Below are positions 14,226 through 20,424 of a stretch of 20,424 nucleotides of DNA, piece by piece. Each line of letters begins with the position of its first letter. Within the stretch, counting starts at the first letter, position 1. Both the position numbers and the translations under genes were made by a program. The stretch covers positions 1-20,424 of the forward strand of contig SBGS01000015.1 in NCBI GenBank assembly GCA_006226555.1. Reading direction: 5' to 3'. The notes under the pieces were generated by a model. That model was not told where the DNA came from, made no database searches, and was given only the letters and a program-made list of their open reading frames with translations. This DNA is from Bacteroidota bacterium (lineage in GTDB: Bacteria > Bacteroidota > Bacteroidia > Flavobacteriales_D > Crocinitomicaceae).

Positions 14226-15848
14226 ATGATCTCAGTTAATAATTTGTCACTCCAATTTGGGAAGCGTGTTCTTTTTGATGAAGTAAATGTAAAGTTCGTT
14301 AATGGGAACTGCTATGGTGTAATCGGTGCGAACGGAGCAGGTAAATCAACATTTCTTAAAATATTAACAGGAGAACAGGATCCTACTACGGGGTCTGTTT
14401 ATCTTGAGCCTGGAAAACGAATGGCGGTCCTCAAGCAGGATCACTTTGCCTTTGATGATTTTGACGTACTGAACACGGTGATCATGGGACATACACGTCT
14501 TTATGAGATCATGACTGAAAAGGATGCACTATACGCAAAACCTGATTTTTCTGATGAAGATGGGATGCGCACGGCAGAGCTTGAGGCAGAGTTCGCAGAT
14601 CTGGAAGGATGGAATGCCGAGACAGATGCAGCGACTCTTTTGTCGAATCTTGGAATAGACGAGGCAAAGCACTACATGAAGATGGGAGAGCTGTCTAACG
14701 ATCTCAAAGTACGTGTGTTGTTAGCGCAGGCCTTGTTTGGAAACCCGGATGTACTTATCCTGGATGAGCCTACCAACGACCTTGATCTGAAAACGATCTC
14801 TTGGTTGGAAGACTTCCTTTTAGACTTCAAAAATACGGTGATCGTAGTCTCTCACGACCGTCACTTCCTGGATACCGTTTGTACCCACATTTGTGATATC
14901 GATTTTCAAAAGATCAACTTGTTTACGGGTAACTATACCTTCTGGTATCAGTCATCTCAGCTTGCTGCCAGACAACGAGCAGACAAGAATAAAAAGGCTG
15001 AAGAGAAGAAGAAAGAACTTATGGAGTTCATCGCTCGATTCTCTGCAAACGCTGCGAAATCAAAGCAAGCTACCAGTAGAAGAAAGATGTTGGATAACCT
15101 CGATATTGCGGAGATCCAGCCTTCAAGTAGAAAATATCCCGGAATTACATTTCATCAGGAAAGAGATGCCGGTAATCAGGTATTGAATATTAATGGACTG
15201 AGCAAGGCAATTGATGGTGTTCGTTTATTCAAGGACTTAACGATAACTGTCAATAAAGGAGATAAGATCGCGATCCTATCCAGAAATTCATTGGCAATGA
15301 CGGCCTTGTTCGAGATCCTTAATGGAGAAATGGAGGCTGACTCCGGTTCATTTGAGTACGGTAAAACGATCAAGACAGCTTATTTACCGAATGAGAATCA
15401 TAAGTTCTTTGAGCAAAAATTACCTTTGATCGATTGGCTTCGTCAGTATGCAGAGACGGATGAAGAAAGGGAAGAGGTTTATTTAAGAACCTTCCTTGGA
15501 CGAATGCTATTTACCGGAGAAGAGGCGATGAAAACGGCCAACGTGTTATCGGGAGGAGAGAAGGTACGTTGTATGTTGTCGAAGATGATGTTGGCAAAGG
15601 GAAATCTTTTAATGATGGATGAACCAACGAACCACCTTGACCTGGAGTCGATCACGGCTCTCAATAATGCCATGGTAGAATATCAGGGAACGATACTCTT
15701 TACATCACATGACCACGAATTGGTAAATACAGTAGCGAACAGAGTGATTGAAATTACTCCGAATGGTATTATCGATAAAATGATGCCATACGATGATTAC
15801 TTGAAGGATGACAAGATAGTTGCACTTCAAGAAGAGATGTACGCTTAA
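14226..15848 (+). CDS. ABC-F family ATPase, YbiT-like, with one degenerate ATP site
   Basis: A 540-residue soluble protein with two ABC ATPase domains and no membrane segments, as in ABC-F translation factors that act at the ribosomal E site. NBD1 has an intact Walker A (GANGAGKST, 34-42) and Walker B (LILDEPTNDLD, about 177-187), but its signature is altered (LSNDLK, 156-161). The linker (about 240-300) is highly charged (KKAEEKKKELMEF, then KSKQATSRRKM). NBD2 lacks a usable Walker A: at 349-360 the loop reads AILSRNSLAMTA with no GxxGxGK lysine. It keeps the signature LSGGEK (441-446) and Walker B (MMDEPTNHLDL, around 465). Since ABC sites form between one Walker A and the other domain's signature, one site is intact and one is degenerate. 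Sequence order resembles E. coli YbiT. Its role in resistance or stress is unknown. Confidence 0.92.
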   Translation: MISVNNLSLQFGKRVLFDEVNVKFVNGNCYGVIGANGAGKSTFLKILTGEQDPTTGSVYLEPGKRMAVLKQDHFAFDDFDVLNTVIMGHTRLYEIMTEKDALYAKPDFSDEDGMRTAELEAEFADLEGWNAETDAATLLSNLGIDEAKHYMKMGELSNDLKVRVLLAQALFGNPDVLILDEPTNDLDLKTISWLEDFLLDFKNTVIVVSHDRHFLDTVCTHICDIDFQKINLFTGNYTFWYQSSQLAARQRADKNKKAEEKKKELMEFIARFSANAAKSKQATSRRKMLDNLDIAEIQPSSRKYPGITFHQERDAGNQVLNINGLSKAIDGVRLFKDLTITVNKGDKIAILSRNSLAMTALFEILNGEMEADSGSFEYGKTIKTAYLPNENHKFFEQKLPLIDWLRQYAETDEEREEVYLRTFLGRMLFTGEEAMKTANVLSGGEKVRCMLSKMMLAKGNLLMMDEPTNHLDLESITALNNAMVEYQGTILFTSHDHELVNTVANRVIEITPNGIIDKMMPYDDYLKDDKIVALQEEMYA

Positions 15849-15878
15849 GAATCATTTCACCTACTAAGCACCTCGGAT

Positions 15879-17594
15879 ATGCAGGAAGTAATATTTCAGT
15901 TCAGTAGAGAACTCACTAGTCAACAATATGTAGTTATCCGGGCAGAATTACCCGTTTACGAAGAGGTAACTACGATCTACCTGCCTGTATGGAGACCGGG
16001 GAGATACGAATTGGGAAACTTTTCTAAGTATGTTAGAAATATTCAGTTCTTCAACGATCGAGAGGAAAAAATAGCTTACGAAAAGACCACTGATTCAACT
16101 TGGCGAGTAAAAACAGAAAAGACGAAATATGTTTCTGTTTATTATGAATTCTATGCGAATGAGCTGAACTCAGGTTCAACCTTTATCGATCAAACACAGT
16201 TGTATGTTAACCCTGTTAACTGCTGTTTGTTTACGGACGATACTTTTCAGCATGATATAAAAATTGAGCTCGATATTCCTGATAGCTGGCAAGTTGCCAC
16301 TTCCATGAAAACGGAAGGATCTGTGATGCGAGTAAAGGGATTTGATGAGCTGTTTGACTCCCCATTTGTAGCATCCTCTTTGCTTCAGGAACGTTCTTAT
16401 GAGTCCAATGGTACATTGTTCCACATTTGGTTCAACGGAGTTGTAAAACCGGATTGGACGAAGATCTTGTACGACTTCAAAAAGTTCACCGATAAGCAGG
16501 TAGAAGCTTTTGGAGATTTTCCGGTAGATGAATTTCATTTTATCAATCAGATCGTTCCATTCAGGAAGTATCATGGTGTAGAGCACTTGCGTTCAACTAT
16601 CATTACGCTTGGGCCTACATTCGAGATCTTTGAGGAATTGTATAATGATCTATTGGGTGTTAGCTCACATGAGCTCTATCATGCCTGGAATGTGAAGAGT
16701 ATTCGACCAATAGAAATGTTCCCTTACAATTTCAAAAAGGAGAATTATTCTCCTTTAGGATATTTATGTGAAGGTGTTACAACCTATCAGGGGGATATGT
16801 TCCTGAGGAAGTCTGAAGTATTTGATGACGCCACTTTCTTTTATGAATTTGGAGATCAGTTCCAAAAACACTTTGATAATCCTGCCAGAATGAGCTATTC
16901 TGTTCGTAGCTCGTCTATAGATACCTGGGTTGATGGTTATGAGCCTGGAGCACCGGGTAGAAAAGTTTCGATCTATACGGAGGGGTGTTTATTAGCCTTC
17001 CTCACGGATGTCTTCATTATGCAGGCAACAAACAATGAAAAGAACATAGATGATCTCATGATCGTTTTATACGAAGAGTTTGCGAAGCAGAACAAGGGAG
17101 TTTCCGAAGCAGATTATCTTCAGATCATTGAGCTCGTGTCTGGTCGTTCGTTTGAAGCATATTTTAATCAGTATTTTGTTGAGCCCGGTAATCTGGAGGA
17201 AGAGCTGAACAAAGCGCTCGATTATGTTGGATGTAAGCTTGTTAGAACAGCACCGAAGAGTATTTTTGAATCGAAATATGGCGTAAAGTATACAGAGCCA
17301 ATAAACGCTGCTGCCATCAAAGCCGTTTATCCAGGAAGTCCTGCGGACCGATCAGGATTAATGCTGGAGGATGAGATCTTTGCCGTAAATAACATCGCAT
17401 TAACCAAATCTTTGGACAAATGGATCTCTCATTTCCAGGGAGAAAAGATCACATTACTGGTACGCCGAAACGGTATTTTCATGGAAATAGAACTGCGAGA
17501 ACCAAAAGAGGGTTACTACGACAGATTTTCAATTGCCAAGGTGGAAAATCCGGATCAGGCTCAGACCGCTTCCTTTAATAAATGGCTTTCTTAA
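15879..17594 (+). CDS. M61 family glycyl aminopeptidase with PDZ domain
   Basis: A 571-residue zinc metallopeptidase. It has an N-terminal beta-rich domain typical of M61 (YLPVWRPGRYELGNF, about 35-50). The catalytic site is HELYHAWNVK at 264-273, with the third zinc ligand probably E298 (CEGVTTY). A PDZ domain is at about 478-550 (AVYPGSPADRSGLMLEDEIFAV). This matches the family's usual length and order. By family it removes N-terminal glycine or alanine from peptides. The N-terminus (MQEVIFQFSREL) is not a signal peptide, so a cytoplasmic location is inferred, whereas some relatives are exported. It starts 30 bases after the ABC-F gene and is probably cotranscribed with it. It converges with the receptor gene. 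Confidence 0.93.
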   Translation: MQEVIFQFSRELTSQQYVVIRAELPVYEEVTTIYLPVWRPGRYELGNFSKYVRNIQFFNDREEKIAYEKTTDSTWRVKTEKTKYVSVYYEFYANELNSGSTFIDQTQLYVNPVNCCLFTDDTFQHDIKIELDIPDSWQVATSMKTEGSVMRVKGFDELFDSPFVASSLLQERSYESNGTLFHIWFNGVVKPDWTKILYDFKKFTDKQVEAFGDFPVDEFHFINQIVPFRKYHGVEHLRSTIITLGPTFEIFEELYNDLLGVSSHELYHAWNVKSIRPIEMFPYNFKKENYSPLGYLCEGVTTYQGDMFLRKSEVFDDATFFYEFGDQFQKHFDNPARMSYSVRSSSIDTWVDGYEPGAPGRKVSIYTEGCLLAFLTDVFIMQATNNEKNIDDLMIVLYEEFAKQNKGVSEADYLQIIELVSGRSFEAYFNQYFVEPGNLEEELNKALDYVGCKLVRTAPKSIFESKYGVKYTEPINAAAIKAVYPGSPADRSGLMLEDEIFAVNNIALTKSLDKWISHFQGEKITLLVRRNGIFMEIELREPKEGYYDRFSIAKVENPDQAQTASFNKWLS

Positions 17595-17604
17595 CAACCG
17601 ATTC

Positions 17605-19968
17605 CTACCAGTTGTAACTCAATCCTAAACTCGGAAGAATAGGGAATTGGTAGATCGTTTTACCACTTACACGGTTCACGTAGAATATGTTTCTGCGGTC
17701 GTATAAGTTTGTAACACTTGCAACGATCTCAAGACCAGATTCATTTTTAAATTTGAATTGCTTCTTTACCGTAAGATCAAGTCGGTGGTAATATGGTAAT
17801 CGCTCAGAGTTGAATTCTCCTAACAACGTTGCTACATAGCTAGGATTAGACGTTGTGTAGTCTGTAGTTACACCTGATGAAAAGTTCTCTTCCTGATAGA
17901 ATCCTGATGTTGGTGTGAATGGAAGACCTGAACCAAGATTCCAGCGCATGCTCACCTCAAGATCTTTGTTCTTTCCGAAAAGGTATGTTGCAACAAGGTT
18001 CACATTGTGTCTTCTGTCAAAAACAGGGTAGTACTGACTGAATCCATCCCAACGTGTACTGAATCCGTAAGAATAAACTCCCCACAAGAATATACGTGTA
18101 TCAGAATATTTCAACAATAGATCGGCACCGTAAGACTCTCCATCCTCAATAATGAAGTCTTTTTTGTAAACGTCATCAATATAGGAGAACTCACTGATAT
18201 CGTCGTATAGCTTATTCTGGTTGATGTTCGATAGTTGCGAGAAATATTTGTAATACCCTTCCATGTTGAGGGATAGTTTCTTCGTGAAATCGTATTCAAA
18301 TCCAAAAATTGCGTGGTAAGCATATTGAATACCATTCTTTGGAGATTTTTCACCGTCAAAACTTGTAAAGAATGTTTCCTGAACATTTTGAGGAGCTGTC
18401 AACAGACCATTGAACAGATTTACTACATCACGATCGGATGATGCAGATGTAAAGTTTTGAGAATAACGACCTCCGGAAGCTTTGAACCTCAATTTTTCAG
18501 ATGCGTTGTACTTCACACCAATACGCGGTTCCGGAGAAATTGTACCGTATGATGCGTATACCTGAACGCGCATACTTGGTTGAACAACCCAACGTGTAGT
18601 TACCAGACGGTAATTAACATAAGCACCGATCTCAGTTGTAAATTGTGTCAACTCGATCTTTCTCTTAAGCTCGTTGTAGGTAAGGAAGTTTGTGCTGAAT
18701 CCATTGAAGTTGAATCCATAATTGAATTCACTTTCGTTTTTGAGGAAGTACGTAAAATCAAATCCAAGATCGAATCCACCGATACTGCTTGTTCTTTCCA
18801 GCGTGTCTGTTGCGGATATCCCTTCACTGAACGTAGTTTTAAAGTTACTACCATTCACGTGTCCTTTAATGAACAATGGTGAGTTCTGCGGAACGAGCAG
18901 GAAGTTCAAACCTCCTCCGGACTGAGTCCAGTCGATCTGTGCTTCAGTATAATCAACGTTATCGCGCTGATGGAATCCGAATGCACTGAATTTAGATCTA
19001 CCATCACCTTTGAAAGTTACTTTTCCATAGAGGTCAGTAAAGTTGAACGGCATTCCATAAGAGTTTCCTGTCGTTGTATCGCGATTGATATTTGGATAGA
19101 TCGTTTGAGATGAATAATCGATCAAACTGTGTTTTGCAGAGAAAATATAAGTAGAACCTCCAGGGCCATCATTTTTAGATGAGAACGGACCTTCTACCAC
19201 AGCTTTTGCCATGAATGGGGAAGCAGATACCTTTCCTGAAAATTTCTTCGCATTTCCGTCGCGATAAGTAATATCCATGATAGACGAGATCCTACCGCCG
19301 TATTGTGCATCAAAACCACCGGTATAGATATCTACGTTTTTGATCAGCTCCGTTTCAAATATGGAGAAGAAACCAATAGAGTGGAATGGGTTGTAGATAG
19401 TCATTCCATCTAAAAGAATTTTATTCTGGATCGGAGTACCACCACGTACATAGAGTTGTCCTCCCTGGTCTCCAGTAGTAATTACCCCCGGAGTAACGGA
19501 GAATGCACCCACGATATCGTTTTCGGCACCTACACTTGGAATGCGTTCAAGTCCTTTTTTGTCCAATTTGATCGTTGATATAAGGACCTCGTTTTGTTTA
19601 CGTTTACTTTCAGCACTTACTTTTACTTCATCGATGTCTTGAACAGAGCTCATTTTTTTCAACTCCAAGTTTAGATCGATGAAACCGGAACTTTGTTCCA
19701 CCTTCACGTTAACTGTTGACGATTCAAATCCGAAACTCTCTGCTTTTACGATATAACTTCCTTGACTAACCTTTGGGATCGAGAACAATCCGTCCAGATC
19801 AGTTATGGCTCCTGAAACCGTTGAACTGTCCATATTCAGCAAACGGATCTTTTCATAAGGCATTGGTTCACCGTTCGCAGAATTATACAAGGTTCCTCGG
19901 ATGGTAACATCCTGAGCTAGAGTCCAAAAAGTCAATATTGAAAAAAGAGAAATAAGGGACAGTTTCAT
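17605..19968 (-). CDS. TonB-dependent outer-membrane receptor with CarboxypepD_reg domain
   Basis: A 787-residue outer-membrane receptor. It has a signal peptide (residues 1-18, MKLSLISLF core, ending TLA before QD), then a carboxypeptidase-regulatory-like beta domain (about 20-105; GTLYNSANGEPMP, TDLDGLFSIPKV). The TonB plug follows (about 130-240; LYVRGG, NKILLDGMTIYNPFH, GGFDAQYGGRISSIMDI), then a beta-barrel of alternating aromatic strands ending in the terminal Trp (LSYNW), the usual outer-membrane assembly signal. At under 800 residues it is shorter than SusC-type polysaccharide receptors, and no SusD-like lipoprotein is adjacent, so glycan import is not suggested. The ligand cannot be told from the sequence. 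The gene lies 90 bases downstream of mazG on the same strand and ends 10 bases from the M61 stop. Confidence 0.93.
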   Translation of the reverse strand: MKLSLISLFSILTFWTLAQDVTIRGTLYNSANGEPMPYEKIRLLNMDSSTVSGAITDLDGLFSIPKVSQGSYIVKAESFGFESSTVNVKVEQSSGFIDLNLELKKMSSVQDIDEVKVSAESKRKQNEVLISTIKLDKKGLERIPSVGAENDIVGAFSVTPGVITTGDQGGQLYVRGGTPIQNKILLDGMTIYNPFHSIGFFSIFETELIKNVDIYTGGFDAQYGGRISSIMDITYRDGNAKKFSGKVSASPFMAKAVVEGPFSSKNDGPGGSTYIFSAKHSLIDYSSQTIYPNINRDTTTGNSYGMPFNFTDLYGKVTFKGDGRSKFSAFGFHQRDNVDYTEAQIDWTQSGGGLNFLLVPQNSPLFIKGHVNGSNFKTTFSEGISATDTLERTSSIGGFDLGFDFTYFLKNESEFNYGFNFNGFSTNFLTYNELKRKIELTQFTTEIGAYVNYRLVTTRWVVQPSMRVQVYASYGTISPEPRIGVKYNASEKLRFKASGGRYSQNFTSASSDRDVVNLFNGLLTAPQNVQETFFTSFDGEKSPKNGIQYAYHAIFGFEYDFTKKLSLNMEGYYKYFSQLSNINQNKLYDDISEFSYIDDVYKKDFIIEDGESYGADLLLKYSDTRIFLWGVYSYGFSTRWDGFSQYYPVFDRRHNVNLVATYLFGKNKDLEVSMRWNLGSGLPFTPTSGFYQEENFSSGVTTDYTTSNPSYVATLLGEFNSERLPYYHRLDLTVKKQFKFKNESGLEIVASVTNLYDRRNIFYVNRVSGKTIYQFPILPSLGLSYNW

Positions 19969-19986
19969 AAATAGTTATTTGAAGGC

Positions 19987-19994
19987 CGAATATA
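19987..19994 (-). promoter_or_regulatory. Possible -7 element for the receptor gene
   Basis: On the minus strand TATATTCG matches seven of eight positions of TAnnTTTG and ends 18 bases before the ATG. The nearest upstream TTG (20023-20025) is too far for standard spacing. The rest of the 90-base gap holds only a weak inverted repeat, ATCAAT (20032-20037) with ATTGAT (20053-20058), after the mazG stop. Confidence 0.3.
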
Positions 19995-20058
19995 CGATTT
20001 TCCTATCATATAATTATGCGAACAATTATCCATCAATTCAAGTGTAAGGATGATTGAT

Positions 20059-20424
20059 TTAACGGTTTTTAAGGACAAGTTTAGCGCGCTCCCAGTAGGT
20101 ATCCATCACTTCAAGAGTACTGGAGGATATATCGACGTTTTCCGAATCCATGAGCTCTTCCATCAATTTGAACCTCTCAACGAACTTGTTGTTCACCCTC
20201 GATAATGCATTTTCAGGATTGATCTTGATAAATCGAGCATAATTTACAAGCGAGAATAGAAGATCACCGAATTCTTCCTCAATTTCATTTTGATCATTTT
20301 TTTCAATGGCCATTTTTACTTCTCCCAGCTCTTCCTCAACTTTATTCCACACATCTTCGGCATGTTCCCATTCAAAACCAATTCCTTTTGCCTTCTCTTG
20401 AATACGAATGGCTTTTACAAGGGA
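20059..20424 (-). CDS. mazG: MazG nucleotide pyrophosphohydrolase, 5' partial (C-terminal domain)
   Basis: The C-terminal ~121 residues are visible; the frame stays open to the right edge, so the start lies outside. The segment begins SLVKAIRIQEKAKGIGFEW, a MazG C-terminal domain opening, followed by the metal-binding helices VEEELGE and EEEFGDLLFSLVNYAR (EExxE and ExxD patterns). By family MazG hydrolyses NTPs to NMP and pyrophosphate and may act on (p)ppGpp-linked or damaged nucleotides. A GTG within the frame at 20350-20352 is internal, because conserved MazG sequence precedes it. The receptor gene follows downstream on the same strand; whether the two are cotranscribed is unclear. Confidence 0.93.
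   Translation of the reverse strand, partial: SLVKAIRIQEKAKGIGFEWEHAEDVWNKVEEELGEVKMAIEKNDQNEIEEEFGDLLFSLVNYARFIKINPENALSRVNNKFVERFKLMEELMDSENVDISSSTLEVMDTYWERAKLVLKNR

Noticed and set aside
17605..19968. SusC-type receptor of a polysaccharide utilisation locus
   Set aside because: It is short for SusC and has no SusD partner, glycoside hydrolase or sugar sensor next to it.
20059..20352. A complete 97-residue gene starting at the GTG at 20352
   Set aside because: Conserved MazG residues continue in frame up to the window edge, so the GTG is internal to a truncated mazG.

Overview
The window looks like a chromosomal segment of a Bacteroidota bacterium, most likely a member of the Flavobacteriales. 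The evidence is: three secreted proteins ending in the type IX secretion (T9SS) sorting domain with its YPNP-type motif, SprB-like repeats, a CarboxypepD_reg/TonB-dependent receptor, a Bacteroidota-type long HisS, no clear Shine-Dalgarno sites before most starts, and a perfect Bacteroidota -7 element (TAnnTTTG) before the ABC-F gene. Family and genus cannot be fixed from the sequence alone.

Layout. (1) 1-9632, plus strand: three consecutive T9SS cargo genes, each followed by its own hairpin terminator. The first is cut by the left edge and is mostly a tandem array of 66-residue (198-bp) Ig-like modules. The second is a 1520-residue reprolysin-like (M12B-type) metalloprotease with a P-domain and three more copies of the same module. 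The third is a pappalysin-like (M43) metalloprotease with SprB-like repeats. (2) 9719-14166, plus strand: a tightly packed group of an ACMSD-like amidohydrolase, histidyl-tRNA synthetase (hisS), histidine ammonia-lyase (hutH; start codon overlaps the hisS stop) and a small four-helix membrane protein. (3) 14226-17594, plus strand: a YbiT-like ABC-F ATPase with one degenerate nucleotide site, then an M61 aminopeptidase with a C-terminal PDZ domain. (4) 17605-20424, minus strand: a TonB-dependent outer-membrane receptor preceded by the C-terminal part of mazG, which runs off the right edge. The M61 and receptor genes converge with a 10-nt gap.

How the genes fit together. The first third is a cell-surface/secreted protease and adhesin-like locus; two genes share their repeat module and their C-terminal tail and look like paralogues. 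The middle holds cytoplasmic amino-acid metabolism and translation genes; hisS and hutH use the same amino acid for opposite ends (charging and breakdown). The rest is housekeeping (translation-factor ATPase, peptidase, NTP pyrophosphohydrolase) plus an outer-membrane receptor.

I saw no tRNA, rRNA, CRISPR array, insertion sequence, integrase, toxin-antitoxin or recognisable defence system. The least ordinary signals are the homogenised 198-bp repeat array shared by neighbouring genes, the hisS-hutH coupling, and the asymmetric ABC-F ATPase.
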